From assembly GCA_950097015.1 (NCBI GenBank), contig CATNEN010000011.1:4492501-4556500 (forward strand): a DNA stretch of 64,000 nucleotides, in the 5' to 3' direction. Below are positions 44,657 to 54,998 of the stretch, piece after piece. Position 1 is the first letter of the stretch. The number at the start of each line of letters is the position of its first letter. The notes beneath the pieces were generated by a model, which did no database searches, was not told where the DNA came from, and saw nothing but the letters and a program-made list of their open reading frames with translations. This DNA comes from Macrostomum hystrix (taxonomy: Eukaryota; Platyhelminthes; Macrostomidae). The translations under genes were made by a program, and so were the position numbers.

Positions 44657-45019
44657 TTCTCAGTTCTGTCTGTTTCTTATTTCCTTTGGATGGGAGGAAC
44701 GAGTGACATAGCAAATAAATAGCTCGCAGAGACTGGAGTGCTTTTGACAAAGCAATTCAAATAATGAAAAGTGCCAAACTACGCGTAAAATACATACGCT
44801 TGTGCTTGCATCCCAATTGGGATTGGGATTTGGATATTTTGATTGGCTGCAGCTGAAAATTACAGTGTGAAGAGAATCCCTAAGCGGAGGTATTTCCAAG
44901 TTCGTTTGGCTGCTGGATTGCATATTCAGCATAATTAGACCTTTTTAATTGGAGCAACGGTCTCAAGCTATTCTGAGTCTAAACATAAGGTTAATTTAAG
45001 TTCGATAATTCTGACTGAT

Positions 45020-45266
45020 TCAGCATTAGCACGAATACGCGGCGAGGCTACATTCATTTCGGGGGCGGAGAAAAGGCTTGAGGTCTTTGTTGTGCATGTT
45101 AGGCACTTCAGGGACAACCCCCAAGGCACAGTGAGAGTGTACAGTTCCTGACGATATAAGAAAGAAGTACACACATGTGTGGGTGTGCTTAAGGCACGGC
45201 GGAATTGCCTCTTTTGCTGGCGCCAGCTCGACTGTCACAAAAATTGACTAACAGCCCTTCTGCTGT
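45020..45266 (+). mobile_element. SINE-A copy split by the BEL element
   Basis: A diverged head (CGCGGCGAGGCTACATTC), then GGACAACCCCCAAGGCACAG and ATTGCCTCTTTTGCTGGCGC. Its tail appears to continue after the BEL element at about 52031 (TCTGCAACTATT). The BEL element therefore landed in an older SINE. Confidence 0.6.
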
Positions 45267-45520
45267 TGTCAGGCAGTGACAATAATATAAACGGATATGC
45301 TGCTGCTGCTGTGGTAAGGTAGAAAGTTTCTCCTTTGGGGCAAAGCCCCGCGCTTGCTTTATTGATAATACGAGTTATAGAGTACAGTGGAAGCTTGGAG
45401 GTTGTCTATGGTTCAAACGTAGTGAACGAGAATTGGGGCAGACTAATGCAAATGAATATATATGAATATATGAAGATTGCGTACTTTGTAATAGCATATG
45501 GAGGATTCGGGAATCCGACA
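45267..45520 (-). repeat. 3' LTR of the BEL element
   Basis: 254 bp. On the plus strand it runs from TGTCAGGCAGTGAC to GGAATCCGACA. Confidence 0.93.
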
Positions 45521-45592
45521 GGCTGGGGGGCAGAACGATTAACAGTTGGAGGATTCGGGAATTCGACAGGGGCTGGGGGCGGAGCGATGAAC
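45498..45592. repeat. Tandem duplication of the 3' LTR inner border
   Basis: GGAGGATTCGGGAATCCGAC with the adjoining AGGCTGGGGG and AACGATTAACAG is followed about 48 bp later by a near copy (GGAGGATTCGGGAATTCGAC, AGGGGCTGGGGG). The LTR edge has thus been duplicated into the internal region. Confidence 0.8.
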
Positions 45593-45687
45593 AGAATTGT
45601 TGATGTGGATCAACTAACATTGATTAGACAGTAAGACAATTGTCCGGAATTGTTGCAAGTTCAACTGCTATGTGCTAGTCAAGGAAG

Positions 45688-48600
45688 TCACGCGATGTTG
45701 AACAGTGCGTCCCGCACTTGTTGTCGCCGCTGAGCACGCAGTTCACGAGCTGATGCCATCGTCGGGGCTGTGGCACCCACAGTGCTCATGGTGTTGTCAC
45801 GTACATGCGGCGGTGTAAGCGGCTGCTGGTCTTTCGAGCCGGCCCCGTCATTCTCTGATGTACATGTAGGCGCCATATCAGCCTCCAGCGGTACGAGGTG
45901 GCTGATGGCACGCTGAGATTCGTGACCCGTGCTGGTGATAACTGTAACGTAGCGGACAACACCAGCGGAGTCAGGATGCACGGCCAGGACGCGGCAGGTC
46001 TTCCAGCAAGAGCGCGGCGTGGTGTCGGCCAGCAGCATGAGCTGTCCGACGCGAGGCCCTTCGGGGGCGCAGCCAGTTCGCCGCCGCTCTTGCAGGTGGG
46101 TGGACCGCAGGTGCTGAATGTATTCGCGGCGCCACCTCTCCCAGAAGCTGTCGATGATCTGCTCCCGACGGCGGTAGAGCGCGCGGAGCCACTCCGCAGG
46201 TGGCTGTCCGGGAGCCGGGATAAAGTGGTCGGTTGAGGCTGGAAGATCTAGCCGAGGGCTGGGGGCAACGATGTCGGCGGGAGTCAAAGGCCTTGGGTCC
46301 TTGGGGTCGCTGCTGAGGGCCGTCAACGGGCGCGAGTTGAGGACGGCCTCCACTTTGCACAGCAGCGTCCGTAGCTCGTCATCGGTAATCCGTCGCCGCC
46401 AGAGGGCGGGTCGCAAGCTCGCCATCGTGAGGCCAACCAGACGCTCCACCGCTCCTTGGTGCCATGGCGATCGAACTGGAGCGAATCTGAACCGCAGCTT
46501 TCTAAAGGCGGCGAATGGCTGAAGATCTTGATAGAGCTTGTGCTGGAAGGCTGGTGCGAGGAGGCCATCGACGACTCGCGCAGCTGCTTGAAAGGCGGTG
46601 GCCTGATCGAGGAAGATGGTGCCTTCAGTCAATCCGCGTCTGGCCCAGAAGCGCTCGAAGGCGTGGAGAACCGCATCAGCGGAGTAGTCGTACAGGTACT
46701 CGAGGTGGACGGCTCGGCTTGCGACGCAGCAGATCACGAGGGCCCAGCGCTTGACAACGATGAGGGTTTTGGAATCGAACGTATGGATTGGTCCGAGTTG
46801 ATCCACCAGAATGGAGCTGAAGGCAGGTTGACTTGAATCCAGGCGTTCCGACGGGAGCTGACCGTGAGGTGGTCGAGGGAGTGTAGGCGCCTTGGAGCTC
46901 CGGCAGTCTAGACAGTGGCGAAGGGCCGCTCGAACGGTGGAGAGGCCGCGAGGAACCCAGAAACGCTCCCGTAGACGACTAAGGACAGTCGAGGCCGCAG
47001 CGTGCGTTTCCTGCTGATGAATGTGTAGGATGAGCAGGTGGCTGAGGCGGCTGTCTGGCGGAAGCAGGAACGGGTGAAGAGCGTCCACACTGAGAGTGGC
47101 GTTGGCCATCCGAGAGCCGAGGCGGAGAAGACCGTCGTGGTCCTCGAAGAGGTCGAGCTGGTGAATCAACTTGCACGCCTTTGGGTTGTTGGAACGAAAG
47201 GCTGCTAGTGTCTTTGGATGGTGAAGCTCCTGCACGTACTTGACCCAGAGGAGAAGAGCCGCTTCGCGCTCGGATGTGTTTGGGATTCCCTTGGCTTTGC
47301 TGTGAGTGGCGAAGCGTATAACGTAGGCGGTGGCACCAAGCAAAGTGCTCAGGCGGCCGTAGCGTGTTATGTCCATTCCTGCAGGCGGCGTCATAGAGAT
47401 TTTCGCGGCGAAGGCAAGAAGATTGTTCGATTGGGTGTGTTTGACTGTTGCCGACGGCGTGTTTTTTAGGAGGCTGTCGTCCACAGCGGGCGGGGTCCAA
47501 GAAGGCCAGGCATCAAAGGGGAGCTCGAGGAAGCTGGGCCCCTTGAGGAAGTTGGAACTGAGCAGGTGTGCCAGGTCTAGTGGTTTGGTGCAGTAGTCCG
47601 CCGGGTTTTCCTTGGTGGGCACGTAACGGCGGTCGCTGGTGAGGTCCGAGTCCCGAATTTCTTGAACCCGACGGCCTTCGTAGGGGCGAAGCTTGGTGCC
47701 ATTTTGAAGCCAGTACAGGACGATTTGGCTATCGATGTAGTGCGTGATACCGACAATGTTGACGGCCGGCGTCAGTATGTCGCGGACGATCGAGGCCGTC
47801 CGGTTGGCGATAAGCGCAGCCCAGAGTTCGATGCGTGGCACAGTGATGTACATACCCTTCTTCCTGGCCGGGACGAGACGGGCCTTGGCATGGATCAGGT
47901 TGGAGATGGTACGGCCGTTCAGTTCCTGTTGCAGGTAGATGGCGAAGCCATATGCTTGCGGTGATCCGTCGCTGAAGATGACAAGACGACAGGGCTTGGT
48001 ACGGTCTTCGATGCAGCGACGTGGTATGGCAATGCGGTCAATCTGGATGAAGTCCTCTCGGAGTTTGCTCCAGGCTTTGATGGTGTCCGAGTCAGCAGGC
48101 TTGTCCCACGGGTCACCTGAGTCGAAGGCGGCATTGTAGAGCAGGCGTCCGGCGAGGAGAAGCGGAGCCGCGCAGCCGAACGGGTCGTAAGGCTTCGAGA
48201 TCGCGCTGAGGAGACTGGACCGGGTGAGGGCGCTGTCCGCAGGGATCTCCGGCTTGCTCAAGTGCAGCGTGTCCTGTTGAACGTCCCAGGAGATGCCAAG
48301 GCACTGAACGGAGGGACTTGAGATTCGGTCCTCCCCAGGGAGCTCCTTCAGAGCGTCGGAGCAATTGGCAGCGAACTCCCGCAGATGAAATCCGGCAGAC
48401 TTGAACAGCGAGCGAAGGCCCTTGATCAGGCGAGGGCCTGTCCCTTTGTCGTCGTAGCCCTGCACCAAGTTGTCCACGTACAGGCCCGATGGAATCGACT
48501 CCACCTCATTGTCTGTGAGACCGAAGTTGCAGGATTGGGAGGCGTCCAGACAGAGCTTGTGAATGATGGCGAGAAGGATCCATGGAGACGGGCTGGCTCC

Positions 48601-51600
48601 CATCACGACTCTGGTAAACCGCCATAGTTGGAAGTTATCCTGGGTCAGTGGCTTGCTGATGTCTTTCGGCAGAATGATGCGGAGCGCGTCACGACAGCTA
48701 GGGTGGACGGCGATTTGATAGAAGGCGGACTGCAGGTCGCTGATGCAGGCATACCGGAAGATGCGGAGACGTAGTTGCACTTGCAGGAGGCTTGTGAGTA
48801 AGTTAGGCCCGGTTTCCAGCAGGTCGTTGAGGGAGCGGCCACCAAGTGATGTGGGAGCGGAAGCATCCACTACTGGCCGGATCTTGGTGGTGTTGGACGA
48901 CTCCTTGACGACTGGAAAGTGTGGGAGCACGTGTACTATGGACCCTGCAGGCTTGCCTCCGTCCACGATCTCAATAACACCTTCCTCTTTTCTCTTCTTG
49001 AACTCTGCGTAGTATTGCTCGCGTTGGGCCAGCGTCAGTCTGCGGTGGGTCGCTTGAGCGCGTCCAAAGGCTTGGCTGAAGTTGGTGGGTAGCTGCTCTG
49101 CCTCAGGCTTGAAGGGCAGGGCGACGGAGAAGCGTCCATCTGGCTGGCGAGTGACGCTCTCGAGAAGGCGGATGGTGAGCGCGTCATCCTGAAGGTTTAC
49201 TCGCCCCACATCCTTCTGCAGGCCAAGGATCTCAAGGCTGGTCATCCGGTCTACCAGCTGTTCCAGGTTCGTCGGATGGCTATTACAGAGCAGAGTGTTG
49301 CCGATGACGCGAGGGTGGCTGTTGCCGCTGTGATGCTCGTCATCTCCGAGGGAGCCGCTCAGTATGGCGCCGAACGGGGTGAGGTGGGCCGTGAGCCTGG
49401 GCCGCAGCGGGATGGCGCCGATGCTGGGTCCGATCAGCAGCTGGGCGTAGTCGTTGCCGATGAGCAGGTCGAGATGTACCTCTTCGTCTCTGGCAGGAGG
49501 TAAGTTGGCGATACCATACGGAACGTGAGCGAGGCTAGCCTGGACGTCCCTGGGCAGTTTCGTAGCTGGTACGTGGATAGCTGGAGCGATCTTCTCCACG
49601 CAGAGTACCTTCAATGGCATGCGGCGGCCGTCGGCCGCAGCGAGCTCAAGTCGGACAATGTCGGCATGGATGCGACGGCGGGTGTCGGCGTGGCAAGCGG
49701 AGCTGTCGAGGCTCAGCCTAGCGAGCGACTTGAGACCGAGGCGTTGAGCAATGTCATTGTTGAGGTACGTGTAGCTGCAGCCGCCGTCGATGAGGGCTGT
49801 CACCTTGACAGAGGCACCGTTGACGGGGTTGACGGCAGCTGTGGCGAAGGTGGCCATGATGGTGGAGCTCAACTGTTGGTCCTGGGTTGAGGAGATGCAG
49901 GAGATGGCATTGACAGGCGCACTTTCGGAATCGGCTATGGCAGTCGTGCCGCTGGAGGCGTTGAGGTGTGAGTTAGTTTTGGACTGTCGCGTAGACACAG
50001 TCTTGTGAGCTGGCTTAGTCTCCAGGGTGCTGGCACCGTGCAGGGAAGTGTGGTGTTTGGCCTTGCACTCCTGGCAGCGAAAGCGCGAGGGGCAGTTGCG
50101 AACCTCGTGCGCTCGCAGGCAGTTGAAGCAGAGTTTCTTGCGTCGGACGATGTCCAGTCGCTCATCTGGCTTGACCACGCGACCACAGTGGGAGGCAGCG
50201 TGAGTGTCGCTGTCGCAGAAAACGCAATTGGCGTCGCGTCGGCGAGTTAGTCGACTGTTGTTGTCGCGAGCTGGAGGGTCCCAGCTAGGTCTGGAGTTGC
50301 GTTGCTCTGTTTTGAAGATGTCTTTGGTATGGCAAGCTGCGTTGACGAGACTAGCACCGGCGTACGGGATCGCTGCAGGCTCGGCAGTGGCAATGGAGGC
50401 TCGGAGCGCTCGCAGCTTGGTGTCGAGGTGGTCCTGTAGCTCGGCCATGGTGGGCATGGGTGTCTTGGAACCCTTGATGCGCGCCTCTTGGATATCCATC
50501 TGCATGGCGCTCGGTAGCTTGGGCCACAAGGCGAAAGCGTAGGCGTCCATGGCGGCTGCCGGCTCGTTTAGTCGACTGAGTTGTCCGATGGTGAGACGGA
50601 GAACGTCGGCGAAGTCCTCCAGGCTCTCGTACTCGATGCTACGCAGACGCGGCATGGCGAGGAGACGACGGTAGCAGACGCTCTTCTGCTCTTGCAGGTC
50701 GCCATAGTTGAGCTCGAGGATGCGACGGGCCTCCTTGTACGCGCCGGGCTGGCAGGCGTCGAGGCCACCGAGCTTCTTGAGCGCAGCATCTTTGAGAAGG
50801 CCTCGTAGGGTCTCGAACTTGTCTACATCCGAGTAACTGGTGCTGTCGACTCGGTAGTTGAAGGAGCTCCAGAAGGCTGGGAAGCTGGCGGGGTCGCTGC
50901 CGTCGAACGTTTGGAGCTGGACGTTGCGAAGGACGCTGTCGCCCGAGAAGTTGGGTCGTGGAGCCGGTTGGGTTGGAACGGATGAGTTGGAAGGCTGGCA
51001 CGCTTGGGCCTGGACCTGCAGCAGGATCTGCTGGTTCTGTTGCATCATCTGTGTCAAGCTGTAGAGGAGCTGCTGCATGCAGTCCTGAGAGACAGCGGGC
51101 GCTGCGCCGGGTGCGTAGGATGGGCTGGACCGTGGGAAGAAGCCAGGCTGTGCGGGCGCGGCTGCGGGATCTGTAGTAGTGGGCCGCGGAGTGGCACAGG
51201 CAGAATGGGAGGCTGGCTGTGCTGATGTAGTCGCAGGGTTGGCGCTGTTGCGTCGCTGGCTGCCGCCGTCGTTGTTCACGTGGCCTGGGTCGCGGGCTTC
51301 TGGTGTGGAGGCGCTCTCCACTCCCTCCTCAGAGCCGGAGGCCCGGATGCCGTGCAGGAGGCCGCTACGTTTGAAGTGCGTTGGACGCTTGTCGCGAAGG
51401 TCCACCTGCATGAGTCCCTGGGCTGTCAGCTGCTCGTAGAGCGAGGGCGCTGAGTAGCCGTCCGAGGAGGGACAGAGAGGGCATTTGTAGACGGGCTGCG
51501 GGCCGGCTGAGTCCAAGGCCTCGTTGAGTCGAGAGAGGAGAAGGTCGAACACCGCCTTACTGGCCGATCCTTTAGGAGAGAAGGCTGAGTCAGCGAAACG

Positions 51601-51717
51601 GCGACATATGACGGTATGGCAGTACTGGCAGCGCAGCTTTTCCTTGCTGTGCTGTTGAGCTAGGCATGTCTCAGAGCACGTGGCGGTCGTGCTAACGAAT
51701 GCGCATAGGCTGGACAT
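45688..51717 (-). CDS. BEL/Pao Gag-Pol polyprotein, 2,009 aa
   Basis: Domains by residue: an N-terminal cysteine/histidine-rich segment (CQYCHTVIC, KCPLC, 30-115), Gag (260-470), a zinc region (CVFCDSDTHAASHC and CFNCLRAHEVRNC, 495-545), a protease with ALIDGGCSYTYL (640), a reverse transcriptase with DLQSAFYQIAVH (990) and YVDNL (1079), RNase H with IFSDGSPQAYG (1244), an integrase zinc region (HIHQQETH...CLDC, 1566-1603) and an integrase core with D, D and E (VDQLGP 1640, FLDQATAF 1700, HQGAVERL 1752). The RT box reads YVDN rather than YVDD and the protease DGG rather than DSG. The rest is canonical BEL order. There are no stops or frameshifts. Confidence 0.93.
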   Translation of the reverse strand: MSSLCAFVSTTATCSETCLAQQHSKEKLRCQYCHTVICRRFADSAFSPKGSASKAVFDLLLSRLNEALDSAGPQPVYKCPLCPSSDGYSAPSLYEQLTAQGLMQVDLRDKRPTHFKRSGLLHGIRASGSEEGVESASTPEARDPGHVNNDGGSQRRNSANPATTSAQPASHSACATPRPTTTDPAAAPAQPGFFPRSSPSYAPGAAPAVSQDCMQQLLYSLTQMMQQNQQILLQVQAQACQPSNSSVPTQPAPRPNFSGDSVLRNVQLQTFDGSDPASFPAFWSSFNYRVDSTSYSDVDKFETLRGLLKDAALKKLGGLDACQPGAYKEARRILELNYGDLQEQKSVCYRRLLAMPRLRSIEYESLEDFADVLRLTIGQLSRLNEPAAAMDAYAFALWPKLPSAMQMDIQEARIKGSKTPMPTMAELQDHLDTKLRALRASIATAEPAAIPYAGASLVNAACHTKDIFKTEQRNSRPSWDPPARDNNSRLTRRRDANCVFCDSDTHAASHCGRVVKPDERLDIVRRKKLCFNCLRAHEVRNCPSRFRCQECKAKHHTSLHGASTLETKPAHKTVSTRQSKTNSHLNASSGTTAIADSESAPVNAISCISSTQDQQLSSTIMATFATAAVNPVNGASVKVTALIDGGCSYTYLNNDIAQRLGLKSLARLSLDSSACHADTRRRIHADIVRLELAAADGRRMPLKVLCVEKIAPAIHVPATKLPRDVQASLAHVPYGIANLPPARDEEVHLDLLIGNDYAQLLIGPSIGAIPLRPRLTAHLTPFGAILSGSLGDDEHHSGNSHPRVIGNTLLCNSHPTNLEQLVDRMTSLEILGLQKDVGRVNLQDDALTIRLLESVTRQPDGRFSVALPFKPEAEQLPTNFSQAFGRAQATHRRLTLAQREQYYAEFKKRKEEGVIEIVDGGKPAGSIVHVLPHFPVVKESSNTTKIRPVVDASAPTSLGGRSLNDLLETGPNLLTSLLQVQLRLRIFRYACISDLQSAFYQIAVHPSCRDALRIILPKDISKPLTQDNFQLWRFTRVVMGASPSPWILLAIIHKLCLDASQSCNFGLTDNEVESIPSGLYVDNLVQGYDDKGTGPRLIKGLRSLFKSAGFHLREFAANCSDALKELPGEDRISSPSVQCLGISWDVQQDTLHLSKPEIPADSALTRSSLLSAISKPYDPFGCAAPLLLAGRLLYNAAFDSGDPWDKPADSDTIKAWSKLREDFIQIDRIAIPRRCIEDRTKPCRLVIFSDGSPQAYGFAIYLQQELNGRTISNLIHAKARLVPARKKGMYITVPRIELWAALIANRTASIVRDILTPAVNIVGITHYIDSQIVLYWLQNGTKLRPYEGRRVQEIRDSDLTSDRRYVPTKENPADYCTKPLDLAHLLSSNFLKGPSFLELPFDAWPSWTPPAVDDSLLKNTPSATVKHTQSNNLLAFAAKISMTPPAGMDITRYGRLSTLLGATAYVIRFATHSKAKGIPNTSEREAALLLWVKYVQELHHPKTLAAFRSNNPKACKLIHQLDLFEDHDGLLRLGSRMANATLSVDALHPFLLPPDSRLSHLLILHIHQQETHAAASTVLSRLRERFWVPRGLSTVRAALRHCLDCRSSKAPTLPRPPHGQLPSERLDSSQPAFSSILVDQLGPIHTFDSKTLIVVKRWALVICCVASRAVHLEYLYDYSADAVLHAFERFWARRGLTEGTIFLDQATAFQAAARVVDGLLAPAFQHKLYQDLQPFAAFRKLRFRFAPVRSPWHQGAVERLVGLTMASLRPALWRRRITDDELRTLLCKVEAVLNSRPLTALSSDPKDPRPLTPADIVAPSPRLDLPASTDHFIPAPGQPPAEWLRALYRRREQIIDSFWERWRREYIQHLRSTHLQERRRTGCAPEGPRVGQLMLLADTTPRSCWKTCRVLAVHPDSAGVVRYVTVITSTGHESQRAISHLVPLEADMAPTCTSENDGAGSKDQQPLTPPHVRDNTMSTVGATAPTMASARELRAQRRQQVRDALFNIA

Positions 51718-51762
51718 GTTTGTGGATCACAGGCGGGCACGTAGGCAGGCTTGTAAACCACG

Positions 51763-51773
51763 CTCTGCTACCA
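51763..51773 (-). other. Primer-binding site of the BEL element
   Basis: TGGTAGCAGAG on the minus strand is complementary to CTCTGCTACCA, the 3' end of animal initiator tRNA-Met with CCA. Confidence 0.75.
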
Positions 51774-51776
51774 AAT

Positions 51777-52030
51777 TGTCAGGCAGTGACAATAATATAA
51801 ACGGATATGCTGCTGCTGCTGTGGTAAGGTAGAAAGTTTCTCCTTTGGGGCAAAGCCCCGCGCTTGCTTTATTGATAATACGAGTTATAGAGTACAGTGG
51901 AAGCTTGGAGGTTGTCTATGGTTCAAACGTAGTGAACGAGAATTGGGGCAGACTAATGCAAATGAATATATATGAATATATGAAGATTGCGTACTTTGTA
52001 ATAGCATATGGAGGATTCGGGAATCCGACA
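51777..52030 (-). repeat. 5' LTR of the BEL element
   Basis: 254 bp, same sequence as the 3' LTR by eye. Confidence 0.93.
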
Positions 52031-52342
52031 GCTGTTCTGCAACTATTTTCATGCAGCGGATGAGTCATTTTCTAGTACTAGGACTGAGTATGGGACAATG
52101 CCCAACTTCAGTCTATAAAATATTGGGCAGCTGAAATTTTACCCCAAACAGCGCTTCAGATCCCATTCACTGCTGAGACGGCGTGTACGGGATATGGGTT
52201 AGGCAAATGTATGGGATAAGGAGTGAGGAGAACGGTTCATTGTCGAATACGCAGCTTATTTATTATATGGAACGGCAATGCCGCTGCTTGGCTTAGTGTC
52301 AGAATTATTCAGCATTCACTCGGAGTTGCTCGAAGCCTTGCG

Positions 52343-54675
52343 ATGTCACGGTCTGGAAAGAAGCTATTGTTTTGCGCCTTCATTGCTCATCTGGCCTTTG
52401 TTGTGGCTGAGCAAGAGGGATCTGGCACGGCTGCTGCTGTCGATTCCCCCTCGCCAGTGTCTTTGAATACCGCGACAGAAAATGAAGCGGCTGAAAAGCA
52501 CCGTGAAGCTTTCCTTGGTGAGTTTCGCGAGGATTAAGGATTCTCTTTTCACAAGAGGAGCTTGTAGGGAAGGGGAGAAGCTGTGGCACAATGCTTTGAG
52601 ATTCCCGCATCCTAATCGAGAGGTCTGAAAGTTAGAATCTTGCACTAAGCAAAACTATTTGAGCAAGACACTTCATTCCAGCTCGCTTCAGAAAGCTGCA
52701 AAATAAATGGCTAGCAGCATTAGCTCAAGTTGAAGTCCAGGCGGAAGTGGCAACCCACAGACTTAACTCGCTGTACAGATGGGCCAGATGGGCCAGATGG
52801 GCCAGATGTACAGCCAGTGGTACGGCTTTAAATTTTGTACGGCTGTTTAGTACATGGACTGGTGAGGCTGCAAGACCAAACCTAATTTCTACACCAGTTA
52901 ATGCTGGTACCCATATATTTTGACTGAATCAACCGGGAATTAAGGTTTCTTACTTAGGACCTAGCTTATTGCCTTCGGGTTCGGCTTGAGACTCGAACTC
53001 CCGACCTCGTGTTCAGAAGTCCCGATCTCTAAGCACAAGCTCCGGCAAACACCCAACCCAGATTGGCCATTAAGAATTAATTATTAGATAAGAAACCCAC
53101 TGCTCGAAAATTGCTCTCCGTAACCTCAACAACATCCTGCAGGCAAGGACGAGGCTCCAGAATTCAATAAGCTGTCACCGGAGCAGGCTAAACAGCGTCT
53201 GGCCGAGCTGCTGCACAAAATTGACACGAACGGTGACCAGTCAGTGTCCCTGGCTGAGCTGGTAAATTGGATGCGTCATGTTGGTCTCAAGGATCGCATT
53301 GTTGCGGCTCAGAAACGATTAAAAACGCTGAAAACTGCCAGCGACTCCGACAAACCGGGAGCTGCTCTGACTTTGTAAGTTGATCTGAGTTCTCACAGAT
53401 TTTGCCCATTCATTTGTTTGTACTTAGCTAGGCCGGTTTTATAAATATTCATCTCATATCTAAATCACATCCGAAAGCTGCTCCAGGACCACTAGGAGTA
53501 GAAGGACGGGAAACTACGTTTCTTAGAAAAAATGAGGACTGGTTTACGCGAAAAAAATACACTACGGAGATAGGAAATTTACGTTTTTGTCTGGCTTAAA
53601 TGGTGACAGATTTTGATTTGAAGCAGATACAAAGCTGTTATTTTTATATATCTTAGCCAAAAACAACATCCCAAGTATTCTCTGCGAATGTGGCGAAGGA
53701 TCAAATTGGCCAGAATATGCGACCAGAATCGAGCTCAGGGATCGCGTTAAACCGTTCTGCTACTCCCCCCCAAACCATGGTTTGTAACCACATTCTTTTC
53801 AATAACCAGCCAGGAGTATGAACTGGCTTTGCAACGAGAGATGCTCCGGGACTCGGAGCATCAGGGCCTTGTCAATGCCACGGCCTCTGTGAACAACAGT
53901 CTGGCAGCGTTGATGTCGCGCAGTAGAGCTCGCTGGGCTCTAGCCGACGCTAACGGCGACGGTCGGTTGACAGCCGCGGAGCTGGCCGACTTTCTACGAC
54001 CGGAGGAATCGCCGAGGATGCACACCGTTGTCATCCAGGTGTCTAGATTGTACCTTGTCTCATTTATTATCTACTCAGCAGCGACTAACGATCGTAACAT
54101 TATAACAAAAAACTACAGGAGGCCTTGGATACAGCCGATGCAAATCGCGACGGTCGGATTGATATGGGCGAATATTTGCGCGACATTTATCCCGACTATG
54201 ACAAGGACCGGCGAGAGGGCAAGGCAATGCCCGACTGGGTTGTCAAGGAGGAGGCCCACTTTCGGGTGAGTTTTTTTACTTCTGTTGAGCCTATTCAAAA
54301 GCATTGTGCTGAAAGATTTCGAAAAAAAACTGGCGACACTTTCAGCTGCATCTGGATTTGGACAAAGACGGAACGCTTAACGACAACGAGATTTACAAAC
54401 TAGCCGTCCCGGACAGCGCTGACCACGCTCAAACGGTGAGTTCACGCGCTTATGTCTAATAAAATCCAATCAAAGCAAGCCAATTCCAGCAGCTATCCAA
54501 ACTACGAGTACTTTTCTTAAACTCGCGCTTTTTCTAGGAAGCGCAGTTCCTATTTAGCGAGGCTGACTCGAACGGCGACAAATTTTTGTCTATGGATGAA
54601 ATTCTCAACAAATGGAAGGCCTTCGTAGGCCACGCGGCAACAAACTTTGGCGCCTTTGATCATCAGGAATTGTGA
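52343..54675 (+). CDS. CREC-family EF-hand protein (calumenin/reticulocalbin-like), 336 aa
   Basis: The exons are 52343-52517, 53143-53374, 53810-54038, 54119-54265, 54346-54435 and 54538-54675 (1,011 bp, phases consistent). The signal peptide is MSRSGKKLLFCAFIAHLAFVVA. At least five EF-hand loops are visible: DTNGDQSVSLAE, DANGDGRLTAAE, DANRDGRIDMGE, DKDGTLNDNE and DSNGDKFLSMDE. The motif IYPDYDKDRREGKAMPDWV is typical of the family's fourth EF-hand region. The C-terminus is HQEL, a KDEL-type retention signal variant (reticulocalbins end HDEL). It is therefore probably a Ca-binding ER-lumen protein of the secretory pathway. AATAAA at 54762 is a likely polyadenylation signal. Confidence 0.88.
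52590..52780 (+). mobile_element. Decayed SINE in CREC intron 1
   Basis: It contains GAGCAAGACACTTCATTCC and GGCTAGCAGCATTAGCTCAAG, related to 5345-5650. It meets the next SINE tail to tail, with three copies of a 9-bp GATGGGCCA between them (about 52780-52810). Confidence 0.5.
52800..53045 (-). mobile_element. SINE-B, diverged, in CREC intron 1
   Basis: On the plus strand it reads GATGTACAGCCAGTGGTACG, TTTAGTACATGGACTGG and AATGCTGGTACCCAT, then the head with GAACTCCCGACCTCGTG. Confidence 0.65.
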
Positions 54676-54998
54676 CACTTGCCGCTGTAGCACAATATTA
54701 CCTTTGAGTTTTGCTAATTACTTTGAATCATCGATTGATACTAAAAATCTTACTGCTTAAAAATAAAATTAGCGTAAAAGATTTTTAGGGATTTGAAAAC
54801 TTGATAACTGACACTGCAGCAATGGAATATTATTTTACGTTGGACTGCGTAAAACGTAGGACTAAGTGATTTTATTGACAGGCTTGTATTGATTTAAATA
54901 AACCAGCTGATTTTAACGTTAAGTAACTAAAGAGCTTAACAGTTTTTGTCAACGAGTGAATGCAATTCAATCGAAATAAAATCCCAACATTTTTTCTC

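Larger units (their letters stand above)
45267..52030 (-). mobile_element. BEL/Pao LTR retrotransposon, apparently intact
   Basis: The element is 6,764 bp. Its 254-bp LTRs (45267-45520 and 51777-52030) show no difference by eye. It is flanked by the 5-bp target duplication GCTGT (45262-45266 and 52031-52035). On the minus strand, three bases after the 5' LTR, TGGTAGCAGAG (51773-51763) is complementary to the 3' end of animal initiator-Met tRNA. One uninterrupted 2,009-codon ORF encodes Gag-Pol. No clear purine tract precedes the 3' LTR on the coding strand. All signs point to a very recent insertion. Confidence 0.95.

Noticed and set aside
48466-48484. BEL reverse transcriptase is dead because of YVDN
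   Set aside because: The rest of the element is intact and recent, and I recall the same box in other BEL-type elements. It is reported as unusual, not as inactivating.
46271-51439. Several plus-strand ORFs of 60-126 codons
   Set aside because: Shadows of the BEL polyprotein on the other strand.
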